Source: Lachnospiraceae bacterium
GTDB taxonomy: Bacteria > Bacillota > Clostridia > Lachnospirales > Lachnospiraceae
Direction: 5' to 3'
Assembly (NCBI GenBank): GCA_016297945.1
Contig: JAEDFR010000041.1
Location: 1-18,010 of the forward strand
Length of the DNA stretch: 18,010 nucleotides
The notes under the pieces were generated by a model. That model made no database searches, was not told the DNA's origin, and worked only from the letters and a program-made list of their open reading frames with translations. Shown here piece after piece: positions 1-7,748 of this stretch (positions are counted from its first letter, which is position 1; each line of letters begins with the position of its first letter). The translations under genes and the position numbers were made by a program.

Positions 1-1
1 T

Positions 2-391
2 GTAATATTCCCTGCAGTTTGCAAATTGCATGAGAGAGGGTTTGTCAATGAGCGAATGTTAATAGAAATGGCAAATGAGTATAGTGGCTGTTATGTTGGC
101 GCACATAGCATATCTCATTGCAATTTACGCTATTCTTCAAAAGAAAAAAGTAAAAAAGAGATTGTAGAATCAGGAGAGATAATTGGGGAAATCATTGGGA
201 AAGCAATCGATATGTTCGCTTATCCCTATGGCTCTTTAGATGCAGTTGGAAAACGAGAACGTAAGATTGCAGGGCAAAAATATCATATTGCATTTGGGAC
301 ACTGCAAGGTGGCATGACAGACAAAGCCGATTTGGCATATTTACCAAGAATAAATATTAATGAGGAAAATTTTGCTTATAAAATTATATGA
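2..391 (+). CDS. Polysaccharide deacetylase (NodB/CE4-type), C-terminal part only
   Basis: The reading frame is open from base 2, so the gene starts upstream of the window; the TTG at 26 is not a convincing start. About 129 C-terminal residues are visible. They contain GAHSISH, which matches the metal-binding H-S-x-S-H motif of CE4 deacetylases, followed by FAYPYGS, the usual form of the third NodB motif. The N-terminal TFDD-type motif with the catalytic aspartate lies outside the window. Family members remove N- or O-acetyl groups from glycans at the cell surface, or from lipid-linked precursors. The next gene starts about 40 bases downstream on the same strand, so it probably belongs to the same operon. 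The family call is secure; the substrate is unknown. Confidence 0.8.
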   Translation, partial: VIFPAVCKLHERGFVNERMLIEMANEYSGCYVGAHSISHCNLRYSSKEKSKKEIVESGEIIGEIIGKAIDMFAYPYGSLDAVGKRERKIAGQKYHIAFGTLQGGMTDKADLAYLPRININEENFAYKII

Positions 392-429
392 AAATATATC
401 AGAACTTATGAATTTGAAAGGTGTTTTAC

Positions 430-1590
430 ATGAACATACTGTTGTTAGCATATTCTGATTCAGTATTTACGAGAGATTTTTGTGAGCAAGTTCTTAATAA
501 GGAAAACATAAATACGGTTATTCTAACTCCTGCTTCAACTAAGCAGTACAGGCAGGATTACGTTGACAACCATGTGAAAGAAATAGAATGGCCAGATTTT
601 TTTCTAAAGGGGATAGGTAAGAATCTTAGTGCACTGCCGTTACTTATGAAAGAGTGGAATAGCTTAAAAGAAAAGATAGGATTTGGGGATCAGATTGATG
701 CCCTGCACATTCATTATGTTGAGCCTTTGCATATATTATATTTTTTCCCTTTTTGGAGAAGGGCAAGGAAACGCGTTTTAACATTTTGGGGAAGTGATCT
801 TCTTCGTGCTTCAAAGCAAAAGTTATGGATTTTCCCCTTTTTTTTAAAACAATCTACTTCTATTGTGCTTATGATACAGAATCAATGCAATTACTTTCAT
901 GAAGTTTTTGGGCATAAATATGATGATAAGCTCCACATCATTGACTTTGGAAACAGTCTTCTGAATGTGATAGATGATGTGATACAGAACTATACAGTTG
1001 AGGAATGTAAAAAGCATTTTAACCTACCATTGGACAAGTTAATTGTACATATAGGATATAATGCGTTTAGAGATCAACAGCATTTGAAAATTTTAGAAAA
1101 CATAGCACTGCTGTCTAAAGATATGATGCAAAAATTGAAACTGATTTTTCACATATCATATGGGCAAGAAAATGATTTTGACGATTATAAGCAGCAGATG
1201 GTTGAAATTATGGATGCAGCGCAGATGGATTATGTCTTTATTGATACCTATTTGCAGGGAGAAGAACTTGCAATGTTCCGTCGAACCTGCGATTTGTTTG
1301 TTTATGGTCAAAAGACGGATGCGCGTTCTGCGAGCCCGCTAGAATATATATATGCCGGTGCAGAGTTTGTTTGTCCCAGATGGCTTGCCGGTAACTATGA
1401 AATGCTTGATCAGGCAGGAATCAGATACTATTCATATAATGATTTTGGCGAGTTAGATAAAGCAATACAGTTGTGTTTGGAGAAAATAGATTCGCCTGAG
1501 GGGAAAATATCCGATCGGGAAAGAAAAGCAATCCGCGACGAAATTTCATGGGATTCCTTAGCTGAAAAATGGAGGGCTTTATATGAGTAA
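430..1590 (+). CDS. GT-B-like glycosyltransferase (GT4-like)
   Basis: A 386-residue cytoplasmic protein. I start it at ATG 430 rather than at the in-frame GTG 421, because the Shine-Dalgarno-like GAAAGGTG (about 416-423) sits 6-7 bases before the ATG. The N-terminus MNILLLAYSDS is the usual first beta strand of a GT-B fold. HIHYVEPL (93-100) and TFWGSDLLR (118-126) resemble the end of the acceptor domain in GT4-like enzymes. SPLEYIYAGA (312-321) corresponds to the nucleotide-sugar-binding E-x7-E region. Overall similarity to well-known families is weak, so donor and acceptor cannot be named. Its end overlaps the following aminotransferase by 8 bases, which suggests translational coupling. Expected role: addition of one sugar of the surface glycan. 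Confidence 0.72.
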   Translation: MNILLLAYSDSVFTRDFCEQVLNKENINTVILTPASTKQYRQDYVDNHVKEIEWPDFFLKGIGKNLSALPLLMKEWNSLKEKIGFGDQIDALHIHYVEPLHILYFFPFWRRARKRVLTFWGSDLLRASKQKLWIFPFFLKQSTSIVLMIQNQCNYFHEVFGHKYDDKLHIIDFGNSLLNVIDDVIQNYTVEECKKHFNLPLDKLIVHIGYNAFRDQQHLKILENIALLSKDMMQKLKLIFHISYGQENDFDDYKQQMVEIMDAAQMDYVFIDTYLQGEELAMFRRTCDLFVYGQKTDARSASPLEYIYAGAEFVCPRWLAGNYEMLDQAGIRYYSYNDFGELDKAIQLCLEKIDSPEGKISDRERKAIRDEISWDSLAEKWRALYE

Positions 1591-2524
1591 GGATTTACAA
1601 AATAATAGGCTTATATGGCTGAATGGTGAAATTGTACCGGTTAATGAGGCTATGATTAATGTGCTTTCACCGACCTCTCAATTTGGTGCCAATGTATTTG
1701 AGGGAATTCGCTGTTACTGGAATGAGGAAAAAAAGCAGTTATATGCATTTCGACTGGCAGACCATTATGCAAGGCTTATGCAGTCAATTCGTTTATTTGG
1801 CTTAAAAAGTCCCTATACAGTTCAGGATTTTGAAAACTATTTGAAGGATGTAGTAAAGGCCAATCAGTATAAGGAGGATATAGCTGTAAGGCAGACCGTG
1901 TTCGTGGATGGGTTTGGAAGCTGGTTTTCCACAGAACCGGTTGGCATGTTTATTGCTCCGATTGCAAAAGCCAGAAAGGATATTCCTCTGTCAAAAGGAG
2001 AAAGTGTATGTGTCAGCTCGTGGGAGAGGATCAGCGAGCGAGATATGTCTCCCCGAGTAAAGGTAGGGGCTAACTATATTAACAGCAGACTTGCAAAACT
2101 GGAAGCAGCAGACAGAGGTTATGACTCTGCACTCTTTTTAAATCGAATGGGCGGTGTTGCTGAAGGAACAGGGTCCTGTTTCTTCATGGTTAAGAATGAT
2201 GTTATTATTACGCCTGCGCTGACGGATTCCATACTGGAGAGTATTACAAGAGATACGATTTTAAAAATTGCATGTAATGAACTTGGGCTGAAAGTAATGG
2301 AACGCAGCATAGATCGCAGCGAATTATATATGTGTGATGAGGCATTTTTCTGTGGGTCAGCAGTTGAAATCGCTCCTATTTCCCGCATAGATGGATTTGA
2401 AATTGGCGATGGTATGCCGGGAAGACATACCATTGAACTTCACAGAAAGTACATTGAAATAGTATCAGGACAGAATGCGAAGTATATTGGTTGGAATACA
2501 CCGATATACACCGAAGGAGAATAA
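1583..2524 (+). CDS. Class IV PLP aminotransferase, branched-chain (IlvE) type
   Basis: A 313-residue protein of normal length for bacterial branched-chain aminotransferases. The start is well supported by GGAGG (1571-1575), seven bases before the ATG. Visible landmarks are FGANVFEGIR (34-43), the PLP lysine K160 in PRVKVGANYINSRL, E194 in GGVAEGTGS, SITRDTI (220-226) and CGSAVEIAPI (247-256). All correspond to the fold-type IV core seen in IlvE. Such enzymes interconvert 2-keto acids and amino acids with glutamate as partner. A housekeeping isoleucine/valine role is possible but unlikely here. The gene is packed between a glycosyltransferase and an aldolase, two bases upstream of the latter, so I infer that it aminates a 2-keto acid used in glycan modification. 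A D-amino-acid-forming activity (same fold) cannot be excluded. Confidence 0.88.
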   Translation: MSKDLQNNRLIWLNGEIVPVNEAMINVLSPTSQFGANVFEGIRCYWNEEKKQLYAFRLADHYARLMQSIRLFGLKSPYTVQDFENYLKDVVKANQYKEDIAVRQTVFVDGFGSWFSTEPVGMFIAPIAKARKDIPLSKGESVCVSSWERISERDMSPRVKVGANYINSRLAKLEAADRGYDSALFLNRMGGVAEGTGSCFFMVKNDVIITPALTDSILESITRDTILKIACNELGLKVMERSIDRSELYMCDEAFFCGSAVEIAPISRIDGFEIGDGMPGRHTIELHRKYIEIVSGQNAKYIGWNTPIYTEGE

Positions 2525-2526
2525 CA

Positions 2527-3363
2527 ATGTCATTACAGATGATGTACATTACCAATAATCCCCAAATAGCAAAAATAGCGGAAAAATATTCAGTTGACAG
2601 AATTTGGGTGGATTTGGAACAGATTGGGAAAAAAGAACGTCAGGGTGGAATGAATACAGTGCAATCCACCCATTCTATTGAAGATGTCCGGCTAATCCGA
2701 AACAGCATAGAAGGCAAAGCGAGATTGCAGGTAAGAGTTAACCCCATTCACGAAATGTCACGATATGAAATAGATAAGGTGATTGAGTATGGGGCAGATA
2801 TTGTTATGCTACCGTTTTTTACAACTGCAGAAGAAGCAAGGCTGTTCATTGATATGGTAGATGGGAGGGCAAGGACTTGCCTGCTTCTGGAAACAATCGG
2901 TGCAGAACAAAATCTGGACGAAATACTGGAGATTCCAGGCGTTGATGAAATTCATATCGGATTGAATGATCTGCATTTGCAATACCACCTAAAATTTATG
3001 TTTGAACTACTGGCAAACGGAAAAGTAGAGGAAATATGTAATAAAATCAGCGCGAAAGGAATTCCTTACGGATTTGGAGGCATTGCAAAGCTGGATGAAG
3101 GAATGCTTCCTGCCAGACACATTATTGCCGAGCACTATAGACTTGGTTCTTCAATGGCAATTTTATCAAGAAGTTTTTATGACTCATGGATTGCGGATGA
3201 TCTGGAAGAAGTAGAGAGAACTTTTAAGTATGGTCTGGGCGAAATCAGAGAATATGAACAGCGCCTTGCAACAGAGAGTGATGATTTCTTTGAACACAAT
3301 AGGAAACTGGTTCAAAAAGAGGTTACTGATATCTTACAGATTATAGGAAATAAGAGAAACTAA
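2527..3363 (+). CDS. HpcH/HpaI-family aldolase or citrate-lyase-like protein
   Basis: A 278-residue TIM-barrel protein. ATG 2527 is chosen over the upstream in-frame TTG 2491 because AGGAG (2516-2520) precedes it by six bases and the family core begins soon after. Landmarks are WVDLEQ (27-32), LQVRVNP (67-73) with the pyruvate-binding-type arginine R70, GADIVMLPFFTTAEEA (89-104), the metal ligand E122 in LLETIGA and D148 in IGLNDL. HpaI/CitE enzymes bind a divalent metal and an oxo-acid enolate and make or break C-C bonds next to it. The class II aldolase histidine that usually follows the DLE/DGE motif is Q32 here, so the chemistry may differ from a standard pyruvate aldolase. The gene lies between the aminotransferase and the decarboxylase and is very likely co-translated with both. 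Confidence 0.82.
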   Translation: MSLQMMYITNNPQIAKIAEKYSVDRIWVDLEQIGKKERQGGMNTVQSTHSIEDVRLIRNSIEGKARLQVRVNPIHEMSRYEIDKVIEYGADIVMLPFFTTAEEARLFIDMVDGRARTCLLLETIGAEQNLDEILEIPGVDEIHIGLNDLHLQYHLKFMFELLANGKVEEICNKISAKGIPYGFGGIAKLDEGMLPARHIIAEHYRLGSSMAILSRSFYDSWIADDLEEVERTFKYGLGEIREYEQRLATESDDFFEHNRKLVQKEVTDILQIIGNKRN

Positions 3364-3365
3364 AA

Positions 3366-4592
3366 ATGATGCTGAATTATGAAATTTTAAACGATTTGTC
3401 AAGAAAATACGGAGATTCTTTTTATCTGTTGGATAGTAGTGTTTTTACTCAAAACTATGGAGAGATGCTGCATGCATTTACAGACATTTATCCCGATACC
3501 CGGATTGCCTATTCATACAAAACAAACTATACGCCCAGACTCTGCAGAATCATTAATGACCAGGGAGGGGCAGCTGAGATTGTATCTGAAATGGAATTGT
3601 GGCTGGCAAGGCATATTGGTGTTGCAGGGAAAGATATTTATTACAACGGCCCGTATAAGAAAGCGCAGTTCATTGAAGAACTGATGTTGCTTGGAGGACA
3701 TGTCAATCTGGATGCTGAATATGAAATAGAAATTGTGGAAGAAATTGCCCGTAAACATACAGATTGTATGCTTCAGGTTGGGATTCGTTGCAATGTGGAG
3801 ATTGGGCAGGAGATACCATCAAGATTTGGCTTTGATGTTGCGTCAGGTGCTTTGCAAAAGGCTGTAGAACGTATCAATTTACTCCCAAATGTACATGTAA
3901 GCGGATTGCATTGCCATATTCCCTTTAGAACATTGGATTCCTATATTAAGAGGATGGAAGCATTAAAGGACATTCTGAAGATCTTTCCGGGATATCAATG
4001 GGATTATATCAGTCTCGGAGGAGGCTATATGGGAAAGGTTGACGAACAGATTGCAAAGCAGCTGTCATATGAGCCGCCAACCTTTGATGATTATGCAAAA
4101 ACGGTTGCCGGCGGTATGAAAGATTTGTTTTCTGGCAGTGAGAAGAGACCAACTCTCATCATTGAACCGGGAAGCGCATTGGCGGCAAATGCGGTCAGGT
4201 ATGTGACACGAGTAGTAAATATAAAGCAGGCTCGGGATAAAAAGATTGCAAGTCTGTCAGGCAGCACCTATCAGGTTAATCCTTCTGTTAAGGATATCAG
4301 GAGACCAATAACCGTTTATCATAGTGAAAATGGTTCTGCACAAAAGGACTATAAGCACTTGGATATGGCAGGGTATACCTGTATAGAATCAGATTATCTG
4401 TATAAAGATTATTGCGGAGCACTGGCAGTCGATGATTTTGTAGTATTTGGAAATGTGGGCTCTTATAGTGTTGTTATGAAGCCGCCCTTTATCTTGCCGG
4501 ATATACCGATTTTGGAACTGATGGAAGATGGCAGTGAAAGTGTAATAAAGCGTGCACAAACGCCGGAAGATATATTTATGTACTATGACTGA
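3366..4592 (+). CDS. Fold-type III PLP decarboxylase (DAP/ornithine decarboxylase-like)
   Basis: A 408-residue alanine-racemase-fold decarboxylase. The PLP lysine is K52 in AYSYKTNY. Other landmarks are EIVSEMELWLA (71-81), GLHCH (180-184), the phosphate-binding GGG (218-220), EPGSALAANA (267-276, a variant of the EPGR motif) and C349 with ESD (351-353), matching the C-E-S-x-D substrate-binding region contributed across the dimer. ATG 3366 is followed at once by a second ATG (3369), and either may be used. Family members decarboxylate diaminopimelate, ornithine, lysine or related amino acids. The EPGS variant and the slightly shifted C-x-E-S-D spacing argue against a plain lysine-biosynthesis LysA. 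Two bases separate it from the aldolase. I infer that it decarboxylates the amino acid made by the two upstream enzymes, giving an amine. Confidence 0.85.
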   Translation: MMLNYEILNDLSRKYGDSFYLLDSSVFTQNYGEMLHAFTDIYPDTRIAYSYKTNYTPRLCRIINDQGGAAEIVSEMELWLARHIGVAGKDIYYNGPYKKAQFIEELMLLGGHVNLDAEYEIEIVEEIARKHTDCMLQVGIRCNVEIGQEIPSRFGFDVASGALQKAVERINLLPNVHVSGLHCHIPFRTLDSYIKRMEALKDILKIFPGYQWDYISLGGGYMGKVDEQIAKQLSYEPPTFDDYAKTVAGGMKDLFSGSEKRPTLIIEPGSALAANAVRYVTRVVNIKQARDKKIASLSGSTYQVNPSVKDIRRPITVYHSENGSAQKDYKHLDMAGYTCIESDYLYKDYCGALAVDDFVVFGNVGSYSVVMKPPFILPDIPILELMEDGSESVIKRAQTPEDIFMYYD

Positions 4593-4605
4593 TTTGGGAG
4601 ATATT

Positions 4606-5574
4606 ATGATAGAGGATAAGAAGGTATCTATTATACTGTGCTTTTACAATGAAGAAAAGTATCTGGCACAGGCGATCGACAGTGTTTTGGCGCAGACATA
4701 TCATAATTTTGAATTAATCATTATCAATGATGGCTCAACGGACGGAAGTGATGCGATTATTAAGCAATATTCTGATGAACGCATTATTTACAGGATTAAT
4801 GATGAAAACAGAAGATTAGCATATTCCAGAAACAGAGGTCTTGAACTTGCAACAGGGGACTATATTGGTTTTTTTGACGGTGATGATATTATGATTCCTG
4901 ACAAGATTGCACGGCAGGTAAAATATCTTGACGAACATGAGGACACTATTGTTGTGAGTGGTGGTTATGTATATATGGATTCGGAGGGCTATACTGATGA
5001 CAAAATTGTAGAACCAGAATGTCTTTCAGATGAGCAGATTAGAGCATATATGCTGTTTGGGAATTGTATTGCTGTCGGGGCAGCACTATTTCGACGGAAA
5101 ATCATTGACAACTATAAAATTCGGTTGGATGAAAAGAACAAGGCGTCGGAGGACTATAGATTTTGGGTTGATGTGCTGCCATATGGGAAATTCGCCAATA
5201 TTAACGGGGTATTTTACCAATACCGAATAAATCATGGCTCGAAAGCAAATTTAATTGTAAAATCGAATGTAGAGGTGTATGATGAGGAAGTTAAACAAAT
5301 ATTGAGAGATTCATGGGCAGCGAGAGGTTTTTCCATAGGGGAGAAAGATATTGAGTTCATATATTATCATCTCTTTGAGGGGAGAAGAACTCTGAATCCG
5401 CGTTCTGTGATTCAGGGAATGAACACATACCGGAAGATAAAAGGGCAATCGAAACAGAATAAACAAAAGGATAAAGACTTGATATTGAAATACTACAAAA
5501 GATGTTGGTTACGTAACTATCATATTTATTGGCTATTAAAAAGGTTTACTAATATTATTGGAAAAAGAGTATGA
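4606..5574 (+). CDS. Family 2 (GT-A) glycosyltransferase
   Basis: A 322-residue inverting GT2-type transferase. The start at ATG 4606 is chosen over the GTG at 4552, which lies inside the decarboxylase gene; GGGAG (4596-4600) precedes the ATG by five bases. The N-terminal domain is canonical: VSIILCFYNEE (7-17), IINDGSTDGS (39-48), SRNRGLELATGDYIGFFDGDD (74-94) with the DxD-type metal-binding DGDD at 91-94. SEDYRFW, about two thirds along, resembles the ED motif that carries the catalytic base. The C-terminal tail is basic and aromatic, suggesting peripheral membrane contact. Its stop overlaps the next start (ATGA), so the two are coupled. It transfers a sugar from a nucleotide donor to the lipid-linked intermediate; donor unknown. 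Confidence 0.92.
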   Translation: MIEDKKVSIILCFYNEEKYLAQAIDSVLAQTYHNFELIIINDGSTDGSDAIIKQYSDERIIYRINDENRRLAYSRNRGLELATGDYIGFFDGDDIMIPDKIARQVKYLDEHEDTIVVSGGYVYMDSEGYTDDKIVEPECLSDEQIRAYMLFGNCIAVGAALFRRKIIDNYKIRLDEKNKASEDYRFWVDVLPYGKFANINGVFYQYRINHGSKANLIVKSNVEVYDEEVKQILRDSWAARGFSIGEKDIEFIYYHLFEGRRTLNPRSVIQGMNTYRKIKGQSKQNKQKDKDLILKYYKRCWLRNYHIYWLLKRFTNIIGKRV

Positions 5575-6941
5575 AAGAATTAGATTTTTTATTTATATAT
5601 GAACATAAGGTTCGAGAACTTGAAAACTTGTGTTTGATGAAATACGAGCTTGATAGGAGAGGCTACAAGACCGAGATTGTGTATATTGATGATGCAGAAA
5701 ATGCGCTTGCTGAAAAACCTATTTATCATGCTAAAGTGGTATGTACTATGGCGTGCTATGACAATTATACGTTGCAATGGCATACTAAGAATTTTGTGAA
5801 GTTTGAAAAAGTTATCGATCTACAATGGGAGAATATTGTTTATCCAAAGGATGAAGAGAGAGACGGCGCATACAAAAACTATTGGGGAATTGGTAAAGAT
5901 GTTGTTCATGTCTCTTGGGGAAAACAGAATGTGCAGAGATTATTAAATACAGCTCATTTAGATGAAAAAAAGATTAAGTTGACAGGTCACGTGGGAATGG
6001 ATTTCTTGCGCGCTCCTCTTAATAGATATTATTTGTCCCGCCAGGATTTGTTTAAAAAATATCAGATTCCAATAGAAAAAAAAGTAGTTTTGTTTGCCTC
6101 TCCTTATTATGGGGACTGCCTGACAAAGGAATATATTGCAGGTATGTGTAAAGCATTTGGGGATGACTGGATCGAGTATTATCAATTTATGTGTGAATCT
6201 CAGAAGAAAGTGCTTCAGTGGTTTGAAAAGATATGTAAGGAACACCCAGAGATTATGATAATTTTTCGCCCTCATCCGGGACATCCAAGCCTGATGGCGG
6301 ATGAGCTGGAAAAAAGATGTGACAACTTTCGCATTATTTCTACAGAGTCTGTGAAGCAGTGGATTCTTGCATGCGATAAGGTATTTACAGGGAATAGTTC
6401 TGTTGTCGTAGAGGCTTTTTTTGCTAAGAAAATGTGTCAACTCTTATTCCCTTTGCCGACGACTTCAGGATTTGAACTTAAATTAATTTCAGATTCAAAA
6501 AAGATCTCATCCTATGAGGAGTTTTATCAATCAATACTTGCGGACAAGGAAGAATTTCCCACACCAGAAAAAAGTATTGAGGATATTTATTTAGTTGATT
6601 GGGAGAAGCTGAATTATGTAAAATTTGCAGACATGGCAGAAGAAGTTTTGAGAGATGATTATTATTGCTTAACGAAACGACAATTATGGAAATATCACGA
6701 ATATACTCCCAAACAAAGTTTAGTAAGGATTTTTGCAGCAATAGAACCATTATATAATTTGTATCTTTTATTACTGAATAATACTAAATTAAAATGGAGA
6801 CCTTTAGAGTATCAGCGAAGAGTACGTGAGAAAACCAGAAAACTGGATTATGAAATTGAAAAACAACATACACATGAATTGACCAGTAAAGAAGAGATTG
6901 CAGAAATTATTAGTAGGATAAAATATGCTATTGAAAATTAA
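5571..6941 (+). CDS. GT-B-fold surface carbohydrate biosynthesis protein, candidate ulosonate transferase
   Basis: A 456-residue protein with no signal peptide. TGHVGMDFLR (138-147), FRPHPGHPS (242-250) and FTGNSSVVVEAF (282-293) form the pattern of the poorly characterised 'surface carbohydrate biosynthesis protein' group, which resembles CDP-glycerol glycerophosphotransferases and polysialyltransferase-like GT-B enzymes. The paired H-x-H/P motif and the N-S-S-x-x-x-E motif probably bind the nucleotide. Beyond about residue 370 the sequence becomes rich in charged residues, with a short hydrophobic stretch (YNLYLLLLN) that could associate with the membrane. The gene starts in an ATGA overlap with the GT2 gene and ends 22 bases before the cytidylyltransferase. 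I infer that it could be the transferase using the CMP-sugar acid made by the next three genes; the sequence does not prove this. Confidence 0.65.
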   Translation: MKELDFLFIYEHKVRELENLCLMKYELDRRGYKTEIVYIDDAENALAEKPIYHAKVVCTMACYDNYTLQWHTKNFVKFEKVIDLQWENIVYPKDEERDGAYKNYWGIGKDVVHVSWGKQNVQRLLNTAHLDEKKIKLTGHVGMDFLRAPLNRYYLSRQDLFKKYQIPIEKKVVLFASPYYGDCLTKEYIAGMCKAFGDDWIEYYQFMCESQKKVLQWFEKICKEHPEIMIIFRPHPGHPSLMADELEKRCDNFRIISTESVKQWILACDKVFTGNSSVVVEAFFAKKMCQLLFPLPTTSGFELKLISDSKKISSYEEFYQSILADKEEFPTPEKSIEDIYLVDWEKLNYVKFADMAEEVLRDDYYCLTKRQLWKYHEYTPKQSLVRIFAAIEPLYNLYLLLLNNTKLKWRPLEYQRRVREKTRKLDYEIEKQHTHELTSKEEIAEIISRIKYAIEN

Positions 6942-6949
6942 TATTTTTT

Positions 6950-6955
6950 AGGAGG
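6950..6955 (+). promoter_or_regulatory. Strong Shine-Dalgarno of the cytidylyltransferase
   Basis: AGGAGG lies eight bases before ATG 6964 in the 22-base gap after the preceding gene. It is the most complete anti-16S match in the window and fixes the start. The strong site suggests independent, efficient initiation of the sugar-activation cassette rather than coupling to the upstream gene. Confidence 0.8.
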
Positions 6956-6963
6956 AACACAAA

Positions 6964-7644
6964 ATGGATAAGACAATTACAGCAATAATTCCGGTAAAAG
7001 GAAACAGCACACGGCTACCCAATAAGAATATTTTGCCTTTTGCTGATTCTAATTTATTGATTCACAAAATACGTCAGCTGAAACAGGTAGAAGGGATAAC
7101 TGAAATAATTGTTTCTTCTGATTCTGATGAGATGCTGGCTATGGGCGAAGCAGAAGGAGTAACTGCTATCAAGCGCCCTAAGAAGTATGCGGATGAATCA
7201 GTACCTTTTGGCATGTTTCTTGAGTATATCAGTGATGAGATGCCCAACGATCATATTATGTGGGCTTGTGCAACATCTCCTCTTGTTGAGCCGTATTTGT
7301 ATCGCAAAGCAATTAAAACGTATTTTGAAAAACTGGAGGAGGGTTATGACTCTTTGATCACTTGTGATCCGTACCAGACTTATCTTATGGATGAGAAAGG
7401 CCCACTAAATTTCAGCATGGGACTTGCTCATAAGAATTCAGAACAGTTGCCAAAGCTTTATCACTTTACCAACGGTATTAATTTGGCACCGCGTGTAAAA
7501 CTGAAAGAGTGGCATTACAATTATGGCCCTAAAGCTTATCGTTTGATTATTAACAAGAGGGAAGCCGCAGATATTGATGATGTCTATGATTATGAGATTG
7601 CGAAGGCTCTATTTGCGATGAAGGATCCGAACCCAACAATTTAG
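6964..7644 (+). CDS. CMP-sugar synthetase, acylneuraminate cytidylyltransferase family (NeuA/PseF-like)
   Basis: A 226-residue cytoplasmic enzyme, the usual length of a single-domain NeuA/PseF/LegF protein. IIPVKGNSTRLPNKN (8-22) is the family's CTP-binding motif, a variant of the A-R-x-G-S-K-R-I-P-x-K-N signature. WACATSPLVEP (95-105) corresponds to the nucleotide/sugar-binding TSP segment, and ADIDDVYDYEIA (202-213) is the conserved C-terminal aspartate-rich motif of metal-dependent CMP-ulosonate synthetases. Such enzymes join CTP to the anomeric hydroxyl of a 2-keto-3-deoxy sugar acid, releasing pyrophosphate. The gene is followed by an aldolase-domain protein and a KdsC-like phosphatase, so a 2-ulosonic acid substrate is likely, but whether it is a nonulosonate or shorter is unknown. 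Confidence 0.85.
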   Translation: MDKTITAIIPVKGNSTRLPNKNILPFADSNLLIHKIRQLKQVEGITEIIVSSDSDEMLAMGEAEGVTAIKRPKKYADESVPFGMFLEYISDEMPNDHIMWACATSPLVEPYLYRKAIKTYFEKLEEGYDSLITCDPYQTYLMDEKGPLNFSMGLAHKNSEQLPKLYHFTNGINLAPRVKLKEWHYNYGPKAYRLIINKREAADIDDVYDYEIAKALFAMKDPNPTI

Positions 7645-7691
7645 CGTTATGGAATGTCTTCCTCAATATAGTTATATAGTCTGCCCCAAAT

Positions 7692-7720
7692 TTGCAATAC
7701 CTCTTAATCTATGATATGAT
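7692..7720 (+). promoter_or_regulatory. Candidate internal sigma-A promoter, extended -10
   Basis: TTGCAA (7692-7697) and TATGAT (7715-7720) are separated by 17 bases. TG at 7712-7713, one base before the -10 hexamer, makes an extended -10 element. The -35 matches the consensus at four of six positions and the -10 at five of six. It lies in the longest intergenic gap of the window (7645-7748) and would start a transcript just before the ribosome binding site AGGAG (7737-7741) of the aldolase gene. The rest of that gap shows only a weak GGAA/TTCC hairpin (7651-7662) without a T-run. AT-rich DNA produces such matches by chance, so this remains a prediction. Confidence 0.5.
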
Positions 7721-7748
7721 TTTTTTCAGTATTTTTAGGAGAAAGAAT

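Noticed and set aside
1583..2524. Housekeeping branched-chain amino acid synthesis role for the aminotransferase
   Set aside because: No other ilv or leu genes are present, and the gene is packed within a glycan operon next to an aldolase and a decarboxylase. The possibility is not fully excluded.
5958..6440. Minus-strand open frame of about 160 codons opposite the surface carbohydrate protein
   Set aside because: Composition (many Cys, His, Phe and Leu runs) is that of a reverse-frame shadow, and the plus-strand gene has clear motifs.
7651..7662. GGAA/TTCC hairpin after the cytidylyltransferase as a terminator
   Set aside because: The stem is only four base pairs and no T-run follows, so it is not a credible intrinsic terminator.
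7692..7748. TTG 7692 as the start of the aldolase gene
   Set aside because: It would add 19 residues unlike the family, it coincides with a -35-like element, and ATG 7749 has a well-spaced AGGAG.
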